DNA of 64,000 nucleotides, taken from NCBI RefSeq assembly GCF_006716865.1, contig NZ_VFPT01000001.1:2289001-2353000 (forward strand). Direction: 5' to 3'. Positions 8,033 through 15,820 of the stretch are shown in pieces (within the stretch, counting starts at the first letter, position 1; every line of letters begins with the position of its first letter). The notes beneath the pieces were generated by a model, which saw nothing but the letters and a program-made list of their open reading frames with translations, was not told where the DNA came from and did not search any database. The position numbers were made by a program, and so were the translations under genes. This stretch comes from Roseinatronobacter monicus (lineage in GTDB: Bacteria; Pseudomonadota; Alphaproteobacteria; Rhodobacterales; Rhodobacteraceae).

Positions 8033-9196
8033 TCAGGCCGCAGGCATGCGCTGTTCGGCCAGTTCCACCCAGAAACTGCACCCGGCGGGAATAACCGAAT
8101 CGTTAAAGTTATACGCCGGATTGTGCACATCAGCCGTGTCACCATTGCCGACAAGGATATAGGCACCGGGGCGTTCTTCCAGCATATAGGCGAAATCCTC
8201 GCCGCCCATCACCAGAGGGGCTGCGGCACAATCGCCTGACACCGCGCGCGCAGCAGCGGCAGCGTATTCGGTTTCCGTCTCGGAATTCACCATAACCGGA
8301 TAGCCGCGGCGGTAATCGACATGCGCCTGTGCGCCAAAAGCGGCGGCAGTGTGTTCTGCCAGTGCCTTGATCCGCGTCTCTGCCAGCTCGCGCGTCTCGG
8401 TGCTCAGGGTGCGCACTGTGCCGCGCAGGGTCACATGCTGGGGGATGACATTGAACGCCTGCGATTCGGTCACGAAAGAGGTGACCGAAACCACAGCTTC
8501 CATCGTGGGATCAGCATTGCGGCTGACGATGGTCTGCATCGCCACAACCAGATGCGCGGCGACCACGGTGGTGTCGACACATTGATGCGGTTTGGCGGCA
8601 TGGCCCCCGCGCCCCTCGACCGAGATTTCGAACTGGTCGGTTGCGGCGAAAAACGCGCCCGGTCGGATTGCAAATTCACCGGCAGGATTGCCCGGCCAGT
8701 TATGCATTCCGTAAACTTCCTGAATGCCGAAGCGCTCCATCATACCGTCGCGGCACATCTCGTCACCGCCGCCGCCACCTTCTTCGGCGGGCTGAAAGAT
8801 CACGACCACTGTGCCGTCGAAATTGCGCGTCTCGGCCAGATATTTGGCCGCGCCCATCAGCATGGCAGTATGTCCGTCATGGCCGCAGGCATGCATCTTG
8901 CCCGCTTCCTTTGAGGCATAGTCCACACCTGTCGCCTCATGGATCGGCAGCGCATCCATATCGGCGCGCAAGCCCACCACACGACCAGAGCCAGAGCTTT
9001 TGCCCCGGATCACACCCACAACGCCCGTGCGCCCGATTCCCTCGACCACCTCGTCGCACCCGAATTCACGCAGCTTTTCGGCCACGATCCCGGCAGTGCG
9101 GTGACAGTCGAACAGAATTTCGGGGTGGGCATGGAAGTCTTGCCGCCAGGCAGTAATTTCCGGCAGCATTTCGGAAAATCGGTTTTTGATTGGCAT
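8033..9196 (-). CDS. M20-family amidohydrolase (hippurate hydrolase / N-acyl amino acid deacylase type)
   Basis: 387 residues from the ATG at 9196, which has AGAGGAAG upstream; an upstream in-frame extension is not supported. Metal ligands of the M20D group are visible: HACGHDGHT near residue 100, QPAEEG near 135, and MGGEDFAYM near 350. The dimerisation domain with GRGGHAAKPH lies between. These cytoplasmic enzymes hydrolyse N-acyl amino acids or related amides; the natural substrate cannot be told from sequence. It stands between two terminators or gene ends and is not clearly in an operon with serB upstream. Confidence 0.92.
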   Translation of the reverse strand: MPIKNRFSEMLPEITAWRQDFHAHPEILFDCHRTAGIVAEKLREFGCDEVVEGIGRTGVVGVIRGKSSGSGRVVGLRADMDALPIHEATGVDYASKEAGKMHACGHDGHTAMLMGAAKYLAETRNFDGTVVVIFQPAEEGGGGGDEMCRDGMMERFGIQEVYGMHNWPGNPAGEFAIRPGAFFAATDQFEISVEGRGGHAAKPHQCVDTTVVAAHLVVAMQTIVSRNADPTMEAVVSVTSFVTESQAFNVIPQHVTLRGTVRTLSTETRELAETRIKALAEHTAAAFGAQAHVDYRRGYPVMVNSETETEYAAAAARAVSGDCAAAPLVMGGEDFAYMLEERPGAYILVGNGDTADVHNPAYNFNDSVIPAGCSFWVELAEQRMPAA

Positions 9197-9311
9197 GTAT
9201 CTTCCTCTGTCGTGCGTAATCCGGTGCTTGTGCACCATTTCTGCTGGCAGAGTGCCATAGTCAAAGGCGCAGGGCTAGAAGGACGCGCAAAAAACTTCAC
9301 ATGTTCACGCT

Positions 9312-10187
9312 TTAAGCATGAAACTCGCCCAAATGATACCCTTGCAGATAGAGCAGCGCGCTCAGATCGCCATGATTGATGCGCAAGGTGCATTGCGCGG
9401 CAACACTGGGTTTTGCGTGCAGTGCAACCCCGGCACCCGCACGCCCCAGCATGCCCAGATCATTGGCCCCATCGCCCACAGCCATCACCTCGGCAGGCGA
9501 AATGCCCAACCGCGCGCTGATCTCATCCAGTGCTGCCACCTTTGCCTCGCGGCCCAGAATGGGGTCCGCCACAGTGCCTGTCAGCTTGCCATCTTTAATT
9601 TGCAGCGTATTGGCGCGATGCTCGTCAAAGCCCAGCGCCTGCGCCACATGGGTTGTAAAGGCCGTGAACCCGCCCGAAACAAGCGCCGCATAGCTCCCAT
9701 TGCCCTTCATTGTGGCAATCAGCTCGCGCCCGCCGGGGGTAAAGGTGATCCGCGCGGCCATGACTTTGGCGATCACGCTTTCATCCAGCCCTTTCAGCAA
9801 CGCCACACGTTCGCGCAGCGCCTCCTCAAATTCCAACTCGCCATTCATGGCGCGTGCGGTAATGCCTGCGACATAGGCACCTACGCCCGCCTCATCGGCC
9901 AATTCATCAATGCATTCCTGCCTGATCATGGTGCTGTCCATATCGGCCAGAAGCATCCGCTTGCGCCGCCCTTCGGCGGCTTGCACGGCCAGATCAATGC
10001 CCAATGGCTGCAAATCCTGCCAGACCTGCCAAAGATTGTCGGGCATCACCGCAAGCGAAAATTCAGCGGCAACACCAGGGTTCAGCCACACCGCCGCGCC
10101 CCCGCCCCACGCATTGCGCAAGGCCTCAACAGTGGCGGCGTCCAGCTTCGGGGTGGCAGGATTGGTCAGTAAAGTGGCGACATACAT
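9312..10187 (-). CDS. serB: Phosphoserine phosphatase
   Basis: 291 residues from ATG 10187. HAD hydrolase motif I DMDSTM is at about residues 82-87, SGGF (motif II) near 160, and GDGANDLGML (motif IV) near 235. The N-terminal 75 residues form the short regulatory region common in alphaproteobacterial SerB. The enzyme makes L-serine from phosphoserine, the last step of the pathway whose first two enzymes (serA, serC) now lie 28 kb away. In relatives serB and serC are adjacent and divergent; here the integrated element separates them. Confidence 0.95.
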   Translation of the reverse strand: MYVATLLTNPATPKLDAATVEALRNAWGGGAAVWLNPGVAAEFSLAVMPDNLWQVWQDLQPLGIDLAVQAAEGRRKRMLLADMDSTMIRQECIDELADEAGVGAYVAGITARAMNGELEFEEALRERVALLKGLDESVIAKVMAARITFTPGGRELIATMKGNGSYAALVSGGFTAFTTHVAQALGFDEHRANTLQIKDGKLTGTVADPILGREAKVAALDEISARLGISPAEVMAVGDGANDLGMLGRAGAGVALHAKPSVAAQCTLRINHGDLSALLYLQGYHLGEFHA

Positions 10188-10236
10188 GGGCAAAGGTCCG
10201 GGGCAAGTTTCCGATGGTGAACAGCCTGCGTCGTTT

Positions 10237-10266
10237 TTGCACGCTCAAGCGGCGCTCTAGTGCAAT
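10237..10266 (+). promoter_or_regulatory. Candidate original serC promoter, now cut off from serC
   Basis: TTGCAC (10237-10242), an 18-base gap, then TGCAAT (10261-10266), pointing right toward the left repeat. Before the element inserted this would have driven the serC leader. It is a weak sequence match only. Confidence 0.3.
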
Positions 10267-10308
10267 TTTCTATCTTGTGCCAGCCCGGATTGCGCCGTAG
10301 AGGCAGCA

Positions 10309-10334
10309 GTGGGACACCCTTCCCCAACGAAGGG
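10309..10334 (+). repeat. attL: left copy of the 26-bp direct repeat
   Basis: Begins GTGGGACACC and ends CAACGAAGGG; identical to 38483-38508. It contains a hairpin, CCCTTC (10317-10322) with GAAGGG (10329-10334) and a six-base loop. It lies between serB and the integrase gene and is not in a tRNA gene. Confidence 0.9.
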
Positions 10335-10400
10335 TATAAGTCATTGTTGTATTTCCTTTTATTTACAGTTTGTTAGTTTGATCTGCCGTTTATCTTGTGT

Positions 10401-11366
10401 CTAATTTGTGCCAAAAAGTACATCCGTGATAGTCGGATCGTCCAGTGCATGGGCGTAGTATTTCATCACTGTGGCAACGTCTTTCCAGCCACCTCGAACA
10501 GCGACAGTCTTCGCATCTATTCCCGCTTGTAGCATTGAAGTCGCAAACCCATGGCGGCAGCAGTGTGGTGAAAGCTTCTTGATGCCAGCACGTTCTGATA
10601 CGTTGTTCCAGACCTGACCAACACTTTCACCAGAGGCATACTGAAACACCAGATCATCAGGGTTGCGGTTTGAAGGAATGTTAGCCAACGCAGCAATGAC
10701 TGGCGACGACAGGTGTGCTTCCCGCTGTTCGTCAATCTTTGTTTGATTGATCAGCGCTTTCCTCTGAAACAACTCAACGTCGCTCCATTTAAGAGCGCAT
10801 GCTTCGCCACGGCGCGCGCCGGTACCGAACATAAACAGGCAGAGGGCGGCCAAATGGGGCAAGCCATCCTGCGTTGCTTGCATAGCGAAGGCTTCCACCC
10901 AAGCCCTCGTGACTGGAGTCTTTCTTTTGGCATTTACTTTAAAACGCTTCACCTTAATCGAGGCACACCAATCCAGTTCTGCAGCGTAGTTTATGATAGC
11001 TTGCGCGGGCACGATGCCCTGACGGTTCAGGGTTGCGTTTGCTGCGGCCGGATATAGCTTTCGCGCCATCTGACGAATGGCTTCACCAGTGATTTTGGGG
11101 ACAAGCGTGTCTTTCCAAAAGTCTTCGATGCGTTCCAGAAATCGGGGGTCTCGCCCCGCTTGCCGATAAGCAATCGCCGCCTGCGCAAACGTCAACGTTG
11201 CGCCTGGCCCATCGAGATGACGTTGCCACGCTTTGTTCTCGACTTCTGCTGCGATCCTTTCCGCAATCCTTTTGTCCGTAGCGCCTGTAGTGCCTCGAAG
11301 TCGCCCTCCGGCAACTGTCCCTTGGTAGTGCCAGGTTTTGTTGCGCTTGATGACCTTGAGCGGCAT
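10401..11366 (-). CDS. int: Tyrosine recombinase (integrase) of the element
   Basis: 321 residues from ATG 11366, chosen because GGAGG lies upstream. The catalytic domain shows FGTGARRGEAC (first Arg), SPHCCRHGFA (His-x-x-Arg), RGGWK (second His replaced by Trp, as in many integrases) and YYAHA (nucleophile Tyr). The N-terminal SAM-like core-binding region precedes it. It is transcribed toward the attL repeat 66 bases away, the usual place for an integrase, and overlaps the 3' end of the HTH gene behind it by 175 bases in another frame. It should catalyse integration and excision at the 26-bp repeat. Confidence 0.94.
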   Translation of the reverse strand: MPLKVIKRNKTWHYQGTVAGGRLRGTTGATDKRIAERIAAEVENKAWQRHLDGPGATLTFAQAAIAYRQAGRDPRFLERIEDFWKDTLVPKITGEAIRQMARKLYPAAANATLNRQGIVPAQAIINYAAELDWCASIKVKRFKVNAKRKTPVTRAWVEAFAMQATQDGLPHLAALCLFMFGTGARRGEACALKWSDVELFQRKALINQTKIDEQREAHLSSPVIAALANIPSNRNPDDLVFQYASGESVGQVWNNVSERAGIKKLSPHCCRHGFATSMLQAGIDAKTVAVRGGWKDVATVMKYYAHALDDPTITDVLFGTN

Positions 11367-11536
11367 TCCATCGCCTCCATAAACGCGACCACGTGATGGT
11401 CTAACATAATGACTTTCTGTCCAACTTTGCAAAAGACGCCAAGCTCTCGGACAGTGTCACATACAAAGCGAGGTGAAGCGCCAAGTTTCGCCGCTAGTTC
11501 TTTTGGCGTGGTGTGGATTGGAACGATATCAGCCAT
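11192..11536 (-). CDS. Excisionase-type helix-turn-helix protein
   Basis: 114 residues. The N-terminal half, TPKELAAKLGASPRFVCDTV then a short wing with GQKVIMLDHHVVAFM, resembles the winged HTH of excisionases and AlpA/MerR-like proteins. The C-terminal half is basic and low in structure and overlaps int by 175 bases. The long overlap is unusual but both frames have clear family features in the overlapping or adjacent parts. It probably directs the integrase toward excision or regulates int. It is translationally overlapped with the next HTH gene. Confidence 0.68.
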   Translation of the reverse strand: MADIVPIHTTPKELAAKLGASPRFVCDTVRELGVFCKVGQKVIMLDHHVVAFMEAMECRSRSSSATKPGTTKGQLPEGDFEALQALRTKGLRKGSQQKSRTKRGNVISMGQAQR

Positions 11537-11759
11537 CGATTTTTTCTTGGGTATTGTCGGTGACTGTTGAACTGGCAGAAGACTTGATCAGTGCTTCCAT
11601 CTGATCTGGTGTCAGCAGCATAAGTCTGCCTATTTTGTAGAAGTTTCCGCTCTGGTGCGCCCTTGATCTGATTAAACGAGGCGAAACATGAACACCGTGT
11701 TCCTGCAAAGCTTCGCTCCACGCCTCGGGTGTTTGGCCTTTTGTGAGCAGTTCGGACAT
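11529..11759 (-). CDS. Small HTH protein, excisionase-like
   Basis: 76 residues from ATG 11759 (MSELLTKGQ). The segment HVSPRLIRSRAHQSGNFYKI then GRLMLLTPDQMEALI is an HTH plus wing of the same type as its neighbour. It overlaps the next gene by eight bases, so the two HTH proteins and int form one leftward operon. It starts 127 bases from the divergent XRE repressor gene, with the operator between them, which suggests control by that repressor. Confidence 0.65.
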   Translation of the reverse strand: MSELLTKGQTPEAWSEALQEHGVHVSPRLIRSRAHQSGNFYKIGRLMLLTPDQMEALIKSSASSTVTDNTQEKIDG

Positions 11760-11795
11760 TGCGCTCTCCGCATAGAATGTAATCTGTTGCAAGTA

Positions 11796-11823
11796 TTGAC
11801 ACGGTACGCGCAGCATGTATATC
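11796..11823 (+). promoter_or_regulatory. Promoter for the XRE repressor gene
   Basis: TTGACA (11796-11801), 16-base gap, TATATC (11818-11823). The operator below begins two bases downstream of the -10 element. Confidence 0.6.
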
Positions 11824-11824
11824 C

Positions 11825-11862
11825 GTTCCGGTAAAATAATTCATTACCGGAACATACGTTCC
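11825..11862. promoter_or_regulatory. Repressor operator: inverted repeat plus third half-site
   Basis: GTTCCGGTAA (11825-11834) and TTACCGGAAC (11844-11853) form a perfect ten-base dyad with a nine-base gap; a further GTTCC lies at 11858-11862. It overlaps the likely transcription start of the XRE gene and sits between the divergent genes, as expected for an autoregulated phage-type repressor. Confidence 0.68.
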
Positions 11863-11886
11863 TAATTCGAAATTGGAGTAAAGCTT

Positions 11887-12555
11887 ATGACTGGCTATAA
11901 GTTAAAAACCGGAACTGAAGAAGATTGGTCCCGATTGGAGGCTAGAGAGCAGCTTCGCTTTGAGGTTGAACAAAAGGACATCGAGAACGCCCCCGTATCG
12001 CCACTCCATGAAAACCTTCGGCACCTCAGAATGCGCATGAAACTCAAGAAGCAAGAAATGGCCGACCTACTCGAAATTACTCCGCGAACCTATTACACTT
12101 ATGAGGAGGGTGCGCGACCTATACCATCAACCACACTAGTGCGGCTTGCTGTCAGAACGGGCGTCGACCTGAATAAGCTGTTGCTGGGTCGTTCAGCCTC
12201 AGCCAATCCCCAGCTGGTTCAATCCGCGATTGATGACATGTTTCACATCATGAAATATCTGACGCGCGAGTACCCAAAAATGGATATGACGGACAAGCTG
12301 GAAGTCGCCCGGTTTTCAGTCAGCTTCGATTGGCAAGGTTGGCCACGCCTACACCCCGACATGATTCGCGATGCGGTAAAGATGGTCACCCGATATCGCT
12401 TTCATCCTGAAGACCTTCCTGCTCCTCCGGACCCGGAGCATTATGGCGAAGACACGGAACGCTATCAGGAAGATGAGGCGATTTGGCAGGCGATGGTCGA
12501 TGAAGACTTGGGTCCTATGCAAGAAGAACACCCAACCAATGATAGTTCACGTTGA
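11887..12555 (+). CDS. XRE-family transcriptional regulator (element repressor)
   Basis: 222 residues. The HTH is at about residues 40-100: LRHLRMRMKLKKQEMADLLE, TPRTYYTYEEGARPIP and TLVRLAVRTGVDLNKLL. The C-terminal 120 residues are acidic and of no recognised family. It diverges from the excisionase/integrase operon with a strong operator between, so it is probably the repressor that holds the element integrated. The ribosome site TTGGAG lies ten bases before the start. Confidence 0.82.
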   Translation: MTGYKLKTGTEEDWSRLEAREQLRFEVEQKDIENAPVSPLHENLRHLRMRMKLKKQEMADLLEITPRTYYTYEEGARPIPSTTLVRLAVRTGVDLNKLLLGRSASANPQLVQSAIDDMFHIMKYLTREYPKMDMTDKLEVARFSVSFDWQGWPRLHPDMIRDAVKMVTRYRFHPEDLPAPPDPEHYGEDTERYQEDEAIWQAMVDEDLGPMQEEHPTNDSSR

Positions 12556-12565
12556 GTGTCTTTCA

Positions 12566-12592
12566 TGTATTGTTCGCGGCGAGAACAATACA
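12566..12592. repeat. Perfect inverted repeat between convergent genes
   Basis: TGTATTGTTC (12566-12575) and GAACAATACA (12583-12592), ten-base arms, seven-base loop GCGGCGA. No T run follows on either strand, so it is either a weak terminator or a protein site. Confidence 0.5.
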
Positions 12593-12646
12593 CGAAACAA
12601 TACCAAGATATTCAAAGCTAAATTTTTGCTTTCGGACTAAGTAAAA

Positions 12647-12979
12647 TCAGCTACCAGGGGTCAGTTTCGGTGGCAGGGGCAGGACTGCGGGGAATGCATA
12701 TGCCCCCAACGCCCCCCCGCAAAGTTGCTGACAGCGGGCGTCCAGCGCGGCGCGGGTCACGCCAACTTCGACCGCCAGTTCGCCCGCGACGTCCCGGTTG
12801 ATCGAAGTGGTCGGCATCTCTGTCAGGCCCTGACAGACGCTGACCTTTTCGCCGGCTGTCGGTGTGTCGCCTTTGACGATTTCTGCAAAACGCCCCGGGC
12901 TGATTTCACCGTAGCTGGTCGACCCGTGGGAGGCGTAGGCTTGCAAGGTCGTCATCCGGGGGCGGGGTGCGGTGGTCAT
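12647..12979 (-). CDS. Hypothetical protein
   Basis: 110 residues from ATG 12979; a TTG overlapping the stop of the upstream gene (13045) would add 22 residues. The sequence is rich in Ala, Gly and Pro and has no family I recognise; two cysteines are spaced CQQLC near residue 86. It follows the secreted protein gene at 13042-13911 and the parA-like gene in the same direction, so the three are likely one operon. Confidence 0.5.
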   Translation of the reverse strand: MTTAPRPRMTTLQAYASHGSTSYGEISPGRFAEIVKGDTPTAGEKVSVCQGLTEMPTTSINRDVAGELAVEVGVTRAALDARCQQLCGGALGAYAFPAVLPLPPKLTPGS

Positions 12980-13041
12980 GCTGTCGTTTCCGGTCTCGTG
13001 GCGTCTACACTGTGAACTGGTAACGCCCGCACCCGGTCCGG

Positions 13042-13911
13042 TCAAAGATCGAGGTTGGACGGTTCGACGGTCTGTTCGCCTGTCAGGGCTTCGATGATCT
13101 GGCTGTCGAGTGCATCGCGGTGCTGGCGGGCCAGATCGAAGTCATCGAGGCGGAACGTGATCCCTGTATTGCCAGATCGGGTGCCGTAGCTGATGGTGAA
13201 GATCGCGACACAATCGGGGAACAGCTCGCGGACGCGCGGATAAGCGAAGTTGTAGTCGGTGGTCGTGTCGAAAGCATCACCGCCGCTGCGCCGACAGGGC
13301 ACGTAGCTGTCTGTCGTCTCGAACCCGCTGCGCAGGAAGGTGATCTCGCGCGGCGTCTGGCCGTCCAGATCGGGGATGAACCCTTCGGTGCCCCACGCAT
13401 AGGTGAGCGTCACGCCGCCGCTGCGGGTCTCGACAAGGGACGGTGGGCCGTAGGTCTCTTCCATCTGGGCTTGCAGGGCCTGCGCGGTCGGCAGATCGGC
13501 GGAGGGCTGGTTCAGGGACCGTGTGAGCGTCATCGGGCGCTGCTCCATCACATCGGAGGTCAGCACGGCCCTGACGCGCTCCGGCTTGAATATCCGCGCC
13601 ACACGCTCGTTCATGGTCTGACCGCCGATTTCGCGGTAGCGCTCGAAGGTGAACTCGAAGGATCGGCCGTCAGGAGATTGCACGGTCAGCATGTCGCTTT
13701 CACCTGTCGGCTCTTCATCGGAACGGCTGGCGAAAACTGCCATCACATCATCAAGACTGTCACCGGGTTGAATGCCGAGGATAGCATAGGGATAGGGCCG
13801 CTCTGCGGGCGGATCAATCGGTGTCAGGACGTTCTGTGCGGCAACGAATGTCGGCAGGATAGCGAGGCAGGTTGTCGCCATGAAAGCGCGGGTGGGTGTG
13901 AGGGTGAACAT
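13042..13911 (-). CDS. Secreted hypothetical protein
   Basis: 289 residues from ATG 13911, whose first bases overlap the stop of the parA-like gene (TGATG). A signal peptide is clear: basic start, hydrophobic core, then FVAAQN as likely cleavage site near residue 25. The mature part has a GIQPGDSLDDVMAVF segment near residue 48, resembling the start of repeat-containing periplasmic proteins, and two cysteines that could pair. No known family is recognised. Coupling of a secreted protein to a ParA-like ATPase is unusual. Confidence 0.68.
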   Translation of the reverse strand: MFTLTPTRAFMATTCLAILPTFVAAQNVLTPIDPPAERPYPYAILGIQPGDSLDDVMAVFASRSDEEPTGESDMLTVQSPDGRSFEFTFERYREIGGQTMNERVARIFKPERVRAVLTSDVMEQRPMTLTRSLNQPSADLPTAQALQAQMEETYGPPSLVETRSGGVTLTYAWGTEGFIPDLDGQTPREITFLRSGFETTDSYVPCRRSGGDAFDTTTDYNFAYPRVRELFPDCVAIFTISYGTRSGNTGITFRLDDFDLARQHRDALDSQIIEALTGEQTVEPSNLDL

Positions 13912-14696
13912 CAGCAGAATGCCTCCGGCGCTTGCGCATGTAGTGCTTGCAGGTGTGCGAGCGGGTGGCCCGTAGCGAGCTGCTCGCCACACTGGTACCG
14001 GCTGAAGCTCCGGGTTTTGACCAGCCTGTTCAGCTCTTTGATCAGTTTGGTCGCGGCCGATCTAGCGTGAAGCAGATCGGCGTCAGTGTATCCAAAGGTG
14101 TCGGACCCTGCTTCCAGCTTGTAGAAGCTGCCGTCAATTAGCTGATTAGCGAACACATAACTGCGCGGCAGGCTGCTTTTCAGCATTGGTGATCCATAAA
14201 GCGCTTGCCGATGGATCGCTTGATGTTCTTCAGTACCCATCAGTCCGGTCGCCAAACCGAACATTTTCCGAACCGGGCAAAGATTTGATGTGACCCAGCT
14301 GCTGATCCATGTCGCTTCGAAGTAGCCGGAAAACGGCATGACAATCAGGTCACATTCAAGCAGCACGTACTCGATCAACTTGTTTGGCGCTTTCGGCGTG
14401 TCGATCAGAATGTGTGTGCAGCCCGCAGTGAGGAGTTCCTTCTTCGCGCTGTAAAAGCTGTCGAAGTCCCAAGCCGAGGCCGTCACCAACTGGTCCGGTC
14501 CGATACCTGAGGTCAACATACTGGTCTGCCATTGTCTGATGAAGGACTGACCACTTGGCGGCCACCGACGTGCCTCTTCCGTCGTGTCGATAACACCTAC
14601 CCGATGGCCCGCCTCGATAAACGCCGATGCTGTCGCCATGACCACTGTGGTCCGGCCCGAGCCGCCCTTCGGGGCAAAGAATGTGATAGTGTGCAT
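13911..14696 (-). CDS. ParA/MinD-like ATPase with altered P-loop
   Basis: 261 residues. The N-terminus TITFFAPKGGSGRTTVV matches the deviant Walker A of ParA/MinD (KGGxGKT) except that the second lysine is arginine (residue 15). The lead lysine (residue 10) is kept. A Walker A' like segment HRVGVIDTTEE and a Walker B like ILIDTPKAP are present. ParA proteins segregate plasmids; no parB gene is adjacent. The loss of the P-loop lysine would weaken ATP hydrolysis in known relatives. It diverges from a small XRE gene, with two dyads between. Confidence 0.8.
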   Translation of the reverse strand: MHTITFFAPKGGSGRTTVVMATASAFIEAGHRVGVIDTTEEARRWPPSGQSFIRQWQTSMLTSGIGPDQLVTASAWDFDSFYSAKKELLTAGCTHILIDTPKAPNKLIEYVLLECDLIVMPFSGYFEATWISSWVTSNLCPVRKMFGLATGLMGTEEHQAIHRQALYGSPMLKSSLPRSYVFANQLIDGSFYKLEAGSDTFGYTDADLLHARSAATKLIKELNRLVKTRSFSRYQCGEQLATGHPLAHLQALHAQAPEAFC

Positions 14697-14739
14697 GATC
14701 GGTCTCCAGAATGGTGGACGGTTTCTGGCTCACCATATC

Positions 14740-14773
14740 ACCCCCACTTTGGGGGTAAACCCGAAATGGGGGT
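14740..14773. promoter_or_regulatory. Pair of G/C dyads between parA-like and XRE genes
   Basis: ACCCCC (14740-14745) with GGGGGT (14751-14756), and a second imperfect copy ACCC (14759-14762) with GGGGGT (14768-14773). Repeated dyads in a divergent intergenic region suggest the operator of the small XRE protein. Confidence 0.5.
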
Positions 14774-14791
14774 AGCGATCTGTCAAATCAT

Positions 14792-15058
14792 TTGGCGGAT
14801 CGATCATTGGCTGGAACAGTTCACACCGAGGCTTATAAAAAGTTACTCAGGGCCTTGGTCGAGGCGCGATGTGCTGCCGGCTTATCACAGGCGCAGCTTG
14901 CGAAAATGCTTGGGAAGCCTGCATCTTTCGTCGGGAAATACGAACTTGGTGAGCGCAGACTCGATGTGATCGAGTTCATGGTCGTCCTGAAGGTGCTGCG
15001 CCGAGATATCGGAGACCTGTCTGAGTTTGGGCAGGTTGACCTGCCGGATCACCTTTGA
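14792..15058 (+). CDS. Small XRE-family HTH regulator
   Basis: 88 residues, essentially one Cro/C1 HTH: LLRALVEARCAAGLSQAQLA, KMLGKPASFVGKYELGERR and VIEFMVVLKVL. Proteins of this size with this HTH control plasmid or element operons. It faces the parA-like cluster across the G/C dyads and ends five bases before the convergent TetR gene. Confidence 0.8.
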   Translation: MADRSLAGTVHTEAYKKLLRALVEARCAAGLSQAQLAKMLGKPASFVGKYELGERRLDVIEFMVVLKVLRRDIGDLSEFGQVDLPDHL

Positions 15059-15062
15059 TGTT

Positions 15063-15629
15063 TCACTTCAGACCTGTGCGTGTAAGTTCGTCAAGACCGA
15101 TGCGTAGCCGCTGCGCAGTTTCTGGATCGCGCTCATCATCTTTGCCTTGCGCGAGCCATGCACCATCTGCCGCAAGGCGGACAATCTCGTGCACAAGGTC
15201 ACCGTCAGTTACAGCATGGGCAGCAAGCCGCTTACGGAGCCATGAGGACCATAGGCTGTGCAGCCGTTCCTCGGCCGCAAGCGACACACCCAGCGTTTTC
15301 CATGCACGCCCCAGATCGTGATGTTCCGGCCCCAGCGCGCATGCAACATAGGCACGTGTGAATGAACCATAAGGTTCCGGGTCTGCAGCAATGGCAGCGT
15401 CGATCGCTTTGTCGAGCTGTCGCATAATATCCATAACCATCTCGTCCAGAAGCGCGTCCTTGCTTGAGAAATGGTGAAACAGTCCGCCTTTAGTGACGCC
15501 AGCACCTGCGGCAACAGCTTGAGTGGTGACGGCATTGATGCCTTGTTCGGCAGCTATGCTGGCAGCATGATCCAGCAATGACCGACGCACTGCTTCAGGG
15601 GCTTTTTTCCGCATATGCGCCTCTGACAT
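15063..15629 (-). CDS. TetR/AcrR-family transcriptional regulator
   Basis: 188 residues from ATG 15629 (MSEAHMRKK), though a start five codons later or an upstream extension to 15701 is possible. The HTH is near residues 10-55: AVRRSLLDHAASIAAEQGIN then GVTKGGLFHHFSSKDALLDE, diagnostic of TetR. The C-terminal ligand domain resembles the TetR_C_37 group seen with efflux genes. No target gene is adjacent; the neighbouring region upstream carries an IS-end-like repeat, so its regulon partner may have been lost. Confidence 0.88.
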   Translation of the reverse strand: MSEAHMRKKAPEAVRRSLLDHAASIAAEQGINAVTTQAVAAGAGVTKGGLFHHFSSKDALLDEMVMDIMRQLDKAIDAAIAADPEPYGSFTRAYVACALGPEHHDLGRAWKTLGVSLAAEERLHSLWSSWLRKRLAAHAVTDGDLVHEIVRLAADGAWLAQGKDDERDPETAQRLRIGLDELTRTGLK

Positions 15630-15726
15630 TACTTCCAGTCCATGCGCAAGACCATCACCAAAATGGATGACGAAACCCCTCAGGACTGATAACCAAAACA
15701 CGCTGCCTCACGGCAACGCGTCACAG

Positions 15727-15795
15727 GTGGCCGGATACCCCGGAATCAGTGGCCGGATGTTGTCGGAATGAGTGGCCGGATGCTCCGGAATACGC
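15727..15795. repeat. Three tandem repeats of about 22 bp
   Basis: GTGGCCGGAT begins at 15727, 15749 and 15772, each followed by a variable CGGAAT. Such short tandem terminal repeats are typical of IS21-like ends, so this may be the scar of a lost insertion; no transposase remains. Confidence 0.5.
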
Positions 15796-15820
15796 ATGCT
15801 GCACAGAGCCCCGTCTTCCT

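Noticed and set aside
10260..10340. tRNA or tmRNA gene as the integration target
   Set aside because: No cloverleaf or T-loop sequence was seen near either repeat; the target is the serC leader.
13120..14070. 316-residue plus-strand open frame opposite the secreted protein gene
   Set aside because: Antisense frame with no motif or ribosome site; the minus-strand gene has a signal peptide and coupled starts.
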